From positions 1 through 40,595 of IMG/VR virus record IMGVR_UViG_3300027365_000029: 40,595 nt of DNA, one strand, 5' to 3'. This document shows positions 22,092 through 30,130 of this stretch, one piece after another; position 1 is the first letter of the stretch; each line of letters starts with the position of its first letter. A program made the position numbers and the translations under genes. This DNA is from a virus. Below the pieces are notes generated by a model. It did no database searches and was not told the DNA's origin. It saw nothing but the letters and a program-made list of their open reading frames with translations.

Positions 22092-24233
22092 ATGTCTGGA
22101 ATAACCGCTACATTTGAAGAGGTCCTGTGGCCCATAGTCGATTTAGACAACGTGAATGACACGTTTTTCATCTCCGGGGACAAGGTGGATCTGATCCTGG
22201 GGGATGAGGTGGATCTGGACGGTGGGGCGGTGCAGATAACCGTGGCCGGCAGCACCGGCAACGACGGGACATATACCGTGTCCTCGCTGGGCTATTACCC
22301 CCCGGACCGGGACGAGACGCAGATAAATGTTCAGGAGAGTGTCTCCGACTCTACTGTGGACGGAGCCATTCCCTGGAATTACAGGTTTTCCGTGACCGGG
22401 GACAGGACCTCGGAATTTTCGGTTTACAGGCGCATCCGGGCCAACTGCGGATCGGACGGTTACAAATACAGCTATGTCCTGTCCGCTGCATATAACTCCG
22501 CGGAAAACAAGACCATAATCAACCTGGGCAGCCCGGTGCTCACGTCCAATCTGATAGAAGTGCATTATGGCCGGATCAGCGTAGGAGAAAGCGGGGCCCT
22601 CCCGGTCAAGGGGGTGCAGGAGAACTTGCCCCGCGATTTGGCCGGACTGGATCATGGTGGTCAAAACGCCCGGGGAAGCAAGGCGCTGAACCTGCAAACA
22701 GGCCGGCCTGCATCGCACCGAGTAGCCTATGGAGATTATTCGGTGGCCATCGGATATGGGCCCTTTGCCCTGGGCAAGGGCGCGGTGGCCATTGGCTGGT
22801 CTGATAATGGCAGCCCCCATGCCGAGAAGTATGCTGTCACGGTCGGGAAAAATGCCAAGGCGGACTATTATTGTGTAAGCATTGGCAAGGATGTGAAGGC
22901 TTATCAGGAGTCAGTATCTATAGGGAAGGGCGCCGAGGCGTTTAATTATAGCGCTGCTGTAGGGCCCGGGGCTGACAGTGGTGGGAGCTATTCCGTAGCT
23001 GTGGGCTACAATGCGTCCGCCGACAACCAGGGGGCCGTGGCCGTGGGCGGCAAAACAACGGCTGGGTACAACGGCGTGGCCGTGGGCCATAATGTTGAAT
23101 CAGGCTGGGGCGGGGTAAGTATAGGATATGGTCTGGCTTATAGTTCCACTCAGCCGGATGACGCCCCTGGAGCGGAAGCTGTTGCTATTGGCTATAACAT
23201 ATATGCCGGAGCGGAATCTGTTGCCATTGGGGACGGACCAAAGGCGGGTGCCGTGGCCGTGGCTATTGGGTATAATGCCCAGGCCAAGGCGGAGACTGTG
23301 GCCATCGGCAATATGAGTTATGCTTCCTACGATGGATTTGCCGGAGGTAGCCATGCTCACGCAAAAGCAGGCAGCACTGCCGTCGGTGCATATACTACAA
23401 CCGAATATTCCTCTGTTTCGGTGGGCTATTCTGCGGAAGCCAAAAATAGCGCCGCCGCAATGGGCTATAAAGCGTATGCAGGCAACGGGGCTGTGGCCGT
23501 GGGATATCAGGCCCACGCCTCGCAATTAGGTCTGGCTGTGGGCTACAAGGCCAAGGGGGCCGCGAGCTATGCCGCGATTATTTCCGGCGGGATCTGCACC
23601 CGCAAGACCGCCAATTCCTCCGGGAAGCACCCCATGCTTGATTTTGCGGCTGCGGAGACCACTGTCATGTCCGGGGTGGTCGATCTAACCGCGGCCGGGG
23701 ACACCGAGATCAGCCTGCCCACCGGGGCCGGGTTTTTCCCCAACGAAGTCGGCGTGCTCATCACCGAGCAGGCAGCGGTTGACTGGGCCATCACCGCCGT
23801 GGACACATCAAATGATTGGCTGGCTGTCTCCGGGGACCAATCCGCGGCCGTGGATACCGGGGACGAGTTCACCGTCAGCGGCAGCACCGGCAACGACGGG
23901 ACATATACCGTGTCCTCGCTTACCTATGACTCCGAAAACGATCAAACCGAGATCCATGTATCCGAGAGTGTGGATGATTCCACGGCGGATGGTTCGATCA
24001 GTTATTTTCGGCAGCCGTCCGTGAGCTTTGGTGAAGGGTCAGCCGACCCGGCCACCCTTTCCGCCTCGGCTCAAACCACCGGACTGGACTCGGCCGGGGC
24101 TCGGGAGCGGCGGCAGGCCCTGGACAAGGATGCCGGGGTGAGCACCTTGTCCGCGACCGTGGATACCGCGGCCACTGCTGATACCCTGTCCGGCCGTGTG
24201 TATTTCCAGGGCCTGTTTGTGGAGGATGAATAA
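22092..24233 (+). CDS. Tail fibre with YadA-like head repeats
   Basis: A 713-aa fibre. Residues about 210-490 consist of many 14-16 residue units of the Hep_Hag/YadA-head type, such as SVAIGYGPFALGKGAVAIGW, ESVAIGDGPKAG and GAVAVGYQAHAS. These fold into a trimeric left-handed beta-roll in bacterial adhesins. Flanking modules at about 45-95 and 585-640 share GSTGNDGTYTVSSL, with a 41-bp perfect DNA repeat (22248-22288 and 23880-23920). The C-terminus has LDSAGARERRQALDKDAGV, common in phage fibres. It probably binds the host surface. The YadA-type head suggests borrowing from an adhesin or convergent repeat growth. Confidence 0.8.
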   Translation: MSGITATFEEVLWPIVDLDNVNDTFFISGDKVDLILGDEVDLDGGAVQITVAGSTGNDGTYTVSSLGYYPPDRDETQINVQESVSDSTVDGAIPWNYRFSVTGDRTSEFSVYRRIRANCGSDGYKYSYVLSAAYNSAENKTIINLGSPVLTSNLIEVHYGRISVGESGALPVKGVQENLPRDLAGLDHGGQNARGSKALNLQTGRPASHRVAYGDYSVAIGYGPFALGKGAVAIGWSDNGSPHAEKYAVTVGKNAKADYYCVSIGKDVKAYQESVSIGKGAEAFNYSAAVGPGADSGGSYSVAVGYNASADNQGAVAVGGKTTAGYNGVAVGHNVESGWGGVSIGYGLAYSSTQPDDAPGAEAVAIGYNIYAGAESVAIGDGPKAGAVAVAIGYNAQAKAETVAIGNMSYASYDGFAGGSHAHAKAGSTAVGAYTTTEYSSVSVGYSAEAKNSAAAMGYKAYAGNGAVAVGYQAHASQLGLAVGYKAKGAASYAAIISGGICTRKTANSSGKHPMLDFAAAETTVMSGVVDLTAAGDTEISLPTGAGFFPNEVGVLITEQAAVDWAITAVDTSNDWLAVSGDQSAAVDTGDEFTVSGSTGNDGTYTVSSLTYDSENDQTEIHVSESVDDSTADGSISYFRQPSVSFGEGSADPATLSASAQTTGLDSAGARERRQALDKDAGVSTLSATVDTAATADTLSGRVYFQGLFVEDE
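22248..22288 (+). repeat. 41-bp direct repeat within the fibre gene, first copy
   Basis: Begins GGCAGCACCGGCAACGACGG and is identical over 41 bases to 23880-23920 of the same gene. It encodes the core of a module flanking the YadA-like repeats at each end. Confidence 0.85.
23880..23920 (+). repeat. 41-bp direct repeat within the fibre gene, second copy
   Basis: Identical to 22248-22288. Recombination between the two copies would delete the whole YadA-like repeat block in frame (separation 1632 bp, a multiple of three). Confidence 0.85.
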
Positions 24234-25051
24234 TGAGCGCGGATAAGGTTGTATTTTTCGGCGGCCTGCCCCGCTCCGGGTCCACCCTGCTGGCCAATGT
24301 CCTGGCCCAGAACCAGCGTTTTGAGGTCACTCCTACCTCCCCGCTCTGCGAATACATTGGAGCCATGACTCAGGCGTTTACCAATTCCCCGCAGCGCCGG
24401 GCCTATCTGGATCAGGATCTGGCCCGGGCCCGGTTTCGCTCTGCTGTGCGCGGGGCCATACTCGGCTATTTCTCCGCCCCGGTCGGGGCGGATAAAGGCC
24501 GGGGCTGGACCGGGCAGTGTGATCTGCTCACCCGAGTATTTGGCGCGGGGCTGAAGATGATTGTTCCGGTGCGGGATTTGCGCGGCTGCGTAGTTAGCCA
24601 GGAAAAGAAATATCGCCATAACCCGGAGTTTGCCTGGGACGGACACATGCTGGACCTGCCCGGACGGGTCGGGCACTGGCTGAACTCCGCCCCGCTCGGC
24701 CCGGCCGCGACCCAGATAAAAGAGGCCCTGCACACCCGGCACGCCGAGGCCATGTGCTTCGTGCGCATGGAGGATTTCTGCGCCGCCCCGGAGCGTGAGC
24801 TGGACCGGCTATATGCGTATATTGACGAGGACCGCTTTGCCCATGACCTGCAAAACATCCCCACCCGGCCCCGGGAGCATGACGGGGTGCACGCCCCGCT
24901 CGGGGATCACCGCCTGACCGATTCCTGCATCCGGCCGGTGGCCGAGGACTGGGATGCGGTGCTGGGGGTGGAGTTGAGCGAGCGCATTGTCCGGGAGAAC
25001 GCCTGGTTTTATCAGACATTTTATCCGGAGCGGATTACATGCAGTGGGTGA
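24233..25051 (+). CDS. Sulfotransferase (PAPS-dependent)
   Basis: A 272-aa enzyme of the sulfotransferase family, expected to move a sulfo group from PAPS to an acceptor. The 5'-phosphosulfate loop is GLPRSGST at 11-18, right after the first beta strand (KVVFFGG). The 3'-phosphate site is R114 and S122 in VRDLRGCVVSQ, with the canonical eight-residue spacing. FVRMEDFCAAPE matches the later conserved strand-helix. The gene overlaps both neighbours (ATG in the fibre stop, stop inside the next gene), so it is an integral late gene, not a loose insertion. Possible acceptors are phage fibre tyrosines or glycans, or host surface polysaccharide. None can be chosen from sequence. Confidence 0.82.
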   Translation: MSADKVVFFGGLPRSGSTLLANVLAQNQRFEVTPTSPLCEYIGAMTQAFTNSPQRRAYLDQDLARARFRSAVRGAILGYFSAPVGADKGRGWTGQCDLLTRVFGAGLKMIVPVRDLRGCVVSQEKKYRHNPEFAWDGHMLDLPGRVGHWLNSAPLGPAATQIKEALHTRHAEAMCFVRMEDFCAAPERELDRLYAYIDEDRFAHDLQNIPTRPREHDGVHAPLGDHRLTDSCIRPVAEDWDAVLGVELSERIVRENAWFYQTFYPERITCSG

Positions 25052-25650
25052 GCAGCGAATCCGAGTGGGTCTCCAGCCCGGGTACGGAGTGGGAAGACGC
25101 GGAGACATTCGTTTTCCCGGTCCGTCAGGACATCCAGACCGTTTACCGCTTTACTCTCACCGGGGACCGGGACGGGATGAGTGATGTCATCATTCCCGTT
25201 TCCAGCTGCCAGATGCGCCGCCGGGACGGCGAGCCATCATATATGAGCGTTGTCGTGCCCGATTATGGATACCTGGATGAAATCTCCGCCCGGCCGAACG
25301 GGGCCATGAAACTGGACCGGGGTGTGTTGTACTCGGACGGGGAGCTGCAGCTTAAAGAAATCGCCGTGGTTGATCTGGAGGACATCCGTCCGGACTGGGG
25401 GGGCAAATCCAGGTCGATCACTTTATCCGGGCATCGCACCGTGAGCACCCCGGATCCGTCCGTGGTCACCCTCACCGGGGCCAGCTACCGCACGGTAAAC
25501 GCGGACGGCAAGCGCCGCTACCGCTGCAACGTGGATCTGTTTCTGCGCCCCGGAGACACGGCGGATATAAACGGCGAGTCGATCACCGTCGGGTTTATCA
25601 GCTACTTTATCGGCCGGGCCCAGGAAACAATGGAAATCGAGGAAAAATAA
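25039..25650 (+). CDS. Tail tip/fibre-associated protein, unknown
   Basis: A 203-aa beta-rich protein starting MQWVSSESEWVSSPGTEWED. A central SSCQMRRRDGEPSYMSVVVP and an EISARPNGAMKL segment are distinctive but not assignable. The start has GGAGCG upstream inside the sulfotransferase gene, which suggests coupled translation. By position it is a minor tail protein. Confidence 0.6.
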   Translation: MQWVSSESEWVSSPGTEWEDAETFVFPVRQDIQTVYRFTLTGDRDGMSDVIIPVSSCQMRRRDGEPSYMSVVVPDYGYLDEISARPNGAMKLDRGVLYSDGELQLKEIAVVDLEDIRPDWGGKSRSITLSGHRTVSTPDPSVVTLTGASYRTVNADGKRRYRCNVDLFLRPGDTADINGESITVGFISYFIGRAQETMEIEEK

Positions 25651-25665
25651 CGAACGGAGGATATC

Positions 25666-26097
25666 ATGCCTACTTACAAGAACGAATCCGATGCGGCCCG
25701 GAATGTGATAAACGCGGAGCACAAGAGTGTCTGGGTCTACCCCGGGGAGACCGTGCAGACCGAGTATCTATTGGCCGGTGCTGACTGGACCGAGACCAGC
25801 CCCGAGCCATACTACAATCCGGTCCTGGCCGTGCACTCGGATATCTCCAGCTCCGGGTCCGGGGACCCGCAGACCATCGACCTGCAGGACGGCTGCGACC
25901 GCCTGGAGATCTACAACCAAAGCACGGCGGACATGACCGTCCTTTTGAACGCGGCCGCAAACACCCCCGGATACATGGTCCCGGCCAACACCCTGCGCAC
26001 CCTGAGCGGCCTGTATTGGTACGTGCACAAACTGGTGCTGCAGTTCGGCGAGGCGGTGGATGCCGGGGATGTGATCCTGCACGAACTGGGGGCGTAA
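25666..26097 (+). CDS. Structural protein of the tail region, unknown
   Basis: A 143-aa protein, MPTYKNESDAARNVINAEHK at the start, with good ribosome site CGGAGGATATC. It is predicted beta-rich with STADMTVLLNAAAN and PANTLRTLSGLYWYVHKL. It ends one base before the variable fibre gene. It could be a collar for the retroelement fibre or a chaperone. No family recognised. Confidence 0.6.
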   Translation: MPTYKNESDAARNVINAEHKSVWVYPGETVQTEYLLAGADWTETSPEPYYNPVLAVHSDISSSGSGDPQTIDLQDGCDRLEIYNQSTADMTVLLNAAANTPGYMVPANTLRTLSGLYWYVHKLVLQFGEAVDAGDVILHELGA

Positions 26098-26098
26098 A

Positions 26099-28408
26099 AT
26101 GAAGACCTATTTACAGATGCTCGGGTTCACCGCCCGGGACGCACGCGAGGCCGCGGTAAACAATTCCATAACCGACGGCAACATTGAGACCGCACCCAGC
26201 GAGGACGCGGTGCATGCCGCATTAAAACAGTTGAGGGATATACATGTCACAGCATACTGGTATTCGGAAGTTACTAGCGGAACAACGGGAACTGTCACGC
26301 CGCCGTCGGGATCTATCGCGCTCGACCGCTGGCCGGATGGGGTTGATGCTGTCGCGAGCCAGATTGGCACGGACGGAGCACCGAATTGGGAAACGCCTCT
26401 CACCTCTGCGGGCAGCCCGGTCACGGTCGCGCTGGATGCTGACGGCAATTATACTCTTAGTGATACTCCAGATAGTTATCCTGTTGCTGTCATATACGCC
26501 TATCGGACTACATTAGCCGAATTTGACGACACCCAGAGCATGGCCGAGGCCGAGCTGGACCAGCTGGCTTCCGGGGTGTTTGACGACTCCGAGGTGGACC
26601 AGGGAGACGTGGCCGCGGCCCTGACCTGGCTCAAGGATAATCGCTATACAGACAGTGAGGCGGTTAGTGCGGTAAACGCCGAAACATCCCTTTCCGTGGA
26701 CATAACCGGCAACGCGGACACGGCTACGGATGCGGACACCCTGGATGGCAGTCACCTGGCCGACATCCAAAGCGAGATAGATGGCGATATTTCCGATCAT
26801 GCTGATATTTCAGATGCCCACCACAGCCGCTACACAGACTCCGAAGCGGTAAGTGCGGTAAATAATGACGCGGATCACGGTGCGACCGCACAGCACGATT
26901 ATTTTTCCGGCTCACATCAAGACCTTACAGATGTTAACTCAGATGACCATCACTCTCGTTATACGGACAGCGAAGCGGTAAGCGCGGCTGAAGGCGCGGC
27001 TGTTGCGGTGCCCGGCGATCAGTCTGCCGGGTTGCTTATTAAGTGGAACGAAAACGGCGAACTCCCGGCTACCATGAGTGCCGGAGTTATCGGCACCCCC
27101 GGACAGGTTGGGTTTGGTGCTGGTATTTGTCCGCCTGAAGTGCTCCTTGACGGCATGACTCCGCTTTCGGGGTACACCGACCCGACCAACGACAACTACG
27201 GCAATTACCAGTTCGAAGACGGCTCGGTCATGGTGTTTGTGCCCAAATTTTATTACCGCATCAATCATTCCGACAACCCGACACATAGCGCCTATGCCCC
27301 AAATGACGTGGACATTAAGGGTGTCGAGACGTTCTCCGGCGAGGCGGCGGCGAATATCGTCGGCTACGCCCTGCACCGGGCGTTTAAAGACGGCGACGGT
27401 GAGGGCAACATGGCCGTGCATCCCGGCGTGTTCGTGGATAAGTACATGTGCTCCAAGAATGCCAAGGGTTCCGGCTATGTCGCTTCCAGTATTAAGGACG
27501 GCTTGCCGATAAGCACACACGCGGACCATAACCCCATAGCCGATCTGACAGCCTGCGATTCCAACAATTACTATCAATGTATTGCCGCGGCTCATGCCCG
27601 GGATGGGGTGGACGGAGCAGTTAACTCGAACTCGCGGTTTTTTGCAAGCTCCCGGTTTGTCCAGTCCGCCCTGGGGCTGCCCTCCCTGGCCCACGGCCAG
27701 GCGGCGACATCAACAACATACTGCGCCTGGTACGGGACCAGCAACAATTACCCCAAGGGCTGCAACGACAATTCCCTGGGCGACACCGACGACGCCGAGG
27801 TGACCTACGTATCGGACGGGTATTCCAACTGCGGCAAGACCGGCTCCGGCACGCCGTTTGCCAAGACCACCCACAACGGCCAAAATTGCGGCATCGCAGA
27901 CGTCAATGGCCTGATGTATGAGGTCAACACCGGGTTTGTACGTGACTCTGGCGATAACGATTTTTATGTTTTGGACGAATCGACCAAAATATCCACGCTC
28001 ACATCCGGCACAGGCGGCGCAGCCACGGACGCCTGGGGCGATGCCACGCACCTGGAAACGCTTTATAGTGTGATAACCCTGGGGCACATCGCGGCGGATG
28101 CGACAAATCGATTTGGCAACCCCGGACACCAGACACTATCCGCAGCCCTGTCCGGCGACGGATACCGCATGACTGGCATTGGGTTGCCCAAGGACTCGGA
28201 CGCCAAATCATCCGGCGGCTCGGACCTATTTGGCGAGGATTATTTGCGCGAGTATCACCGCGCCGACATGTGCGCGCTTTCGTGCTGCGGCTGGAGCAAC
28301 GGTTCGCGGTCCGGTGGGTGGGCGTTCTACTTGGGCGTCAGCCGGGCGGTCTCGAGCGCCTATGGTGGCTTCCGGTGCGCCTGTTACCCTGATCTGGTCG
28401 CGCGATAG
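26099..28408 (+). CDS. Variable tail fibre, target of the diversity-generating retroelement
   Basis: A 769-aa fibre. The N-terminal third has three RYTDSEAVSAV units (about residues 183, 245 and 288) with ADTATDADTLDGSHLADIQ, common in phage tail fibres. From about 335 a large C-type-lectin-like (formylglycine-enzyme-type) domain begins. It ends in the variable patch MCALSC-x-x-WSNGS...GFRC at 724-762. Sites matching adenines in the template are C730, G731, R737, Y744, G746, V747, S748, A750, V751, S753, A754, Y755 and A761. This is the ligand-binding face in known retroelement targets such as Mtd. The stop codon lies in the loop of the hairpin after VR. Likely the receptor-binding tip. Confidence 0.92.
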   Translation: MKTYLQMLGFTARDAREAAVNNSITDGNIETAPSEDAVHAALKQLRDIHVTAYWYSEVTSGTTGTVTPPSGSIALDRWPDGVDAVASQIGTDGAPNWETPLTSAGSPVTVALDADGNYTLSDTPDSYPVAVIYAYRTTLAEFDDTQSMAEAELDQLASGVFDDSEVDQGDVAAALTWLKDNRYTDSEAVSAVNAETSLSVDITGNADTATDADTLDGSHLADIQSEIDGDISDHADISDAHHSRYTDSEAVSAVNNDADHGATAQHDYFSGSHQDLTDVNSDDHHSRYTDSEAVSAAEGAAVAVPGDQSAGLLIKWNENGELPATMSAGVIGTPGQVGFGAGICPPEVLLDGMTPLSGYTDPTNDNYGNYQFEDGSVMVFVPKFYYRINHSDNPTHSAYAPNDVDIKGVETFSGEAAANIVGYALHRAFKDGDGEGNMAVHPGVFVDKYMCSKNAKGSGYVASSIKDGLPISTHADHNPIADLTACDSNNYYQCIAAAHARDGVDGAVNSNSRFFASSRFVQSALGLPSLAHGQAATSTTYCAWYGTSNNYPKGCNDNSLGDTDDAEVTYVSDGYSNCGKTGSGTPFAKTTHNGQNCGIADVNGLMYEVNTGFVRDSGDNDFYVLDESTKISTLTSGTGGAATDAWGDATHLETLYSVITLGHIAADATNRFGNPGHQTLSAALSGDGYRMTGIGLPKDSDAKSSGGSDLFGEDYLREYHRADMCALSCCGWSNGSRSGGWAFYLGVSRAVSSAYGGFRCACYPDLVAR
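28268..28384 (+). repeat. Variable repeat (VR) of the retroelement
   Basis: 117 bp at the 3' end of the fibre gene, aligned without gaps to TR 28857-28973. There are 21 differences. Nineteen are at template adenines, out of 27 adenines in TR. Two are T in TR and G in VR (28317 and 28366). The conserved 3' end GGCTTCCGGTGCG-CTGT would be the initiation-of-homing segment. Confidence 0.95.
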
Positions 28409-28414
28409 CGCGAC
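28397..28414 (+). other. Hairpin/cruciform after VR
   Basis: GTCGCGC (28397-28403), loop GATA, GCGCGAC (28408-28414): a perfect 7-bp stem with a tetraloop, 12 bases after VR. Known retroelements use such a stem-tetraloop next to VR to mark the recipient site. The fibre's TAG stop (28406-28408) lies in the loop and first stem base. Confidence 0.85.
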
Positions 28415-28425
28415 AAGGGCATGGC

Positions 28426-28833
28426 ATGAAACAACGCCCTGACGGCGAAGCATCGTTACACAGGAAATTTTGTGAAATGATTAAGCTCTTGAGCATTTAC
28501 CTGAATCATTTTCCTAAACATGAGCGCTACGCATTGTGCCAGCGTATCCGGGACAACGCCTATGCAATCTATGACTATATATCCGAGGGGCAAAAGCGGT
28601 ATTATAAAAAGACTTCGCTAACCGCTCTGGACCTGGCCCACGAAAAATTGCGCATGCAACTCTATCTGGCCTATGAACTTGGCTATTTTCGGTTCAAAGA
28701 CGGCAAGACCGACACCAAGGCCCCGGAAGAAATGGAGGCCCATCGCTACACCACGATCAGTGTCCTGGTCGATGAGTTGGGTAGGATGATCGGGGCCTGG
28801 ATCAAAAAAGTCAAAGAGGTCAACCAATGGTAA
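28426..28833 (+). CDS. avd: Avd-like accessory variability determinant
   Basis: A 135-aa helical protein between VR and TR, the standard place of Avd. It is basic and predicted as four helices (LHRKFCEMIKLLSIYLNHF, RYALCQRIRDNAYAIYDYI, TALDLAHEKLRMQLYLAYEL, RYTTISVLVDELGRMIGAW), matching the pentameric four-helix-bundle family. Avd binds the reverse transcriptase and TR RNA and is required for mutagenic cDNA synthesis. ATG 28426 has AAGGGC upstream. TR begins 23 bases after its stop. Confidence 0.85.
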   Translation: MKQRPDGEASLHRKFCEMIKLLSIYLNHFPKHERYALCQRIRDNAYAIYDYISEGQKRYYKKTSLTALDLAHEKLRMQLYLAYELGYFRFKDGKTDTKAPEEMEAHRYTTISVLVDELGRMIGAWIKKVKEVNQW

Positions 28834-28856
28834 TAAATATTTGGGCAGGCAACATT

Positions 28857-28973
28857 ATGTGCGCGCTTTCGTGCTACAACTGGAGCAACGGTTCGAAGTC
28901 CGGTGTGTGGGCGTTCAACTTGAACAACAACCGGACGAACTCGAACAACAATGTTGGCTTCCGGTGCGACTGT
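28857..28973 (+). repeat. Template repeat (TR) of the retroelement
   Basis: 117 bp with AAC codons concentrated at the sites that vary in VR (for example 28917-28932 and 28944-28952). It is transcribed and reverse-transcribed with errors at adenines. The open frame that spans it (from 28827) encodes MCALSC-Y-N-WSNGS, but this is a by-product, not a gene. Confidence 0.95.
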
Positions 28974-29049
28974 GCTTTTCACCTCAAATCCCGCAGCGGG
29001 AAAAGTGGAGCACAGGGATTGTCTGTCCAGGCGCAGCCGAACTACGCAA

Positions 29050-29092
29050 GCCCCGCCCCTTCCAGTAGGGCGGCCGACCGTCGGGGCGGGGC
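29050..29092 (+). other. Strong hairpin between TR and reverse transcriptase
   Basis: GCCCCGCCCC (29050-29059) pairs perfectly with GGGGCGGGGC (29083-29092), ending six bases before the RT start codon. The G-rich arm is the only ribosome-site-like sequence, so folding would restrain RT translation. It may also be part of the structured TR RNA needed for priming. Confidence 0.65.
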
Positions 29093-29098
29093 GCTTAT

Positions 29099-30130
29099 AT
29101 GAAACGGTACGGACACATTTTTGAGCAGGCTTTCACCATGGACAATCTTTACCGCGCTTATCTCGATGCACGGCGCGGCAAGCGGAAAAAACACGCCTGC
29201 CATCGGTTTTCCGCTAATCTGGGCGCCAATCTGACTGCTCTGCACCGGGAAGTGCATGCCGGTGAATACGTGCCACAGCCATATTACGAGTTTGACGTGC
29301 ACGAGCCAAAGCATCGCCGAATCTACGCCCCGGCTTTCCGGGACGTGGTTGTCCAGCATGCTATATATCGCCATATCTATCCCATCTGGGACCGGGTGTT
29401 TATTGATACGTCGTTTGCCTGTCGCAAGGGCAAAGGGACCCATCGGGCCAGTGACTATACCCAGCGTGCCCTGCGCGCCTGTCACCCGAATAGTTACACC
29501 CTGAAACTCGACGTGCAAAAGTATTTCTATTCCATCTCCCGCCCGGTCCTGCACGAGCTCAAGATGCGCAAAATCAAGGACACGGCATTATTGCGCCTGC
29601 TGTGGCTGTTTACGAAGATGCCTTCTCAGTTGGGCATCCCTATCGGGTGCCTGCTCTCGCAGCTGGACTCCCTGATTTATCTCAACCCGGTGGATCAATT
29701 CATTAAGCGCCAGCTCAAGGTCAGCCGCTATGCCCGCTACGTGGATGACATGGTGTTGTTTGGCCTCTCCAGACAGCAGGCCATGGAGTACAAGCAGGCC
29801 ATTGAGGAGTTTTTACGGAAGCGGTTACGGCTTTCCCTGTCCAAATTTACACAGGCACGAGCCAAGCGCGGCATAAATTTTGTTGGTTATCGCACCTGGG
29901 CCACACACCGGCTCATTCGCAAATACAGCCTGCACAAATTTCGCCGGGCAGTGCTCAGGGGTAAGTTGGAATCGGTAATCTCGCTGATTGGCCATGCCCA
30001 GCATACTCAGTCGTTGCGTTATATGGCCCAGGTAATCATTTCCGGCAACCCCCTGCTTTTTAATCGGCTCCCCAAATCACACAAACGGAGGCTCGTATGG
30101 ACGAATTTGATATCTACGGCCAGCAGTTAA
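29099..30130 (+). CDS. Retroelement reverse transcriptase
   Basis: A 343-aa reverse transcriptase that copies TR RNA into cDNA with errors at adenines. Motifs present are YAPAFRDVVVQHAIY (77-90), catalytic D138 in LKLDVQKYFYSI, GIPIGCLLSQ at 179-188, YVDD at 214-217, and the later INFVGYRTW. The I/LPxGxxxSQ form of motif 4 is characteristic of this class of RTs, which have no maturase or endonuclease domains. It stands last in the order VR, Avd, TR, RT. The 3' end overlaps the next gene by 34 bp. Confidence 0.93.
   Translation: MKRYGHIFEQAFTMDNLYRAYLDARRGKRKKHACHRFSANLGANLTALHREVHAGEYVPQPYYEFDVHEPKHRRIYAPAFRDVVVQHAIYRHIYPIWDRVFIDTSFACRKGKGTHRASDYTQRALRACHPNSYTLKLDVQKYFYSISRPVLHELKMRKIKDTALLRLLWLFTKMPSQLGIPIGCLLSQLDSLIYLNPVDQFIKRQLKVSRYARYVDDMVLFGLSRQQAMEYKQAIEEFLRKRLRLSLSKFTQARAKRGINFVGYRTWATHRLIRKYSLHKFRRAVLRGKLESVISLIGHAQHTQSLRYMAQVIISGNPLLFNRLPKSHKRRLVWTNLISTASS

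Noticed and set aside
26244-26516. 90-aa frame with basic start and hydrophobic end, preceded by GAGGG, inside the variable fibre gene.
   Set aside because: It lies wholly within a fibre frame that has typical protein content there. No independent support.
28827-29102. Open frame covering the template repeat and translating to a lectin-like end.
   Set aside because: It is an expected by-product of TR being homologous to coding VR. TR is a non-coding RNA in known systems.
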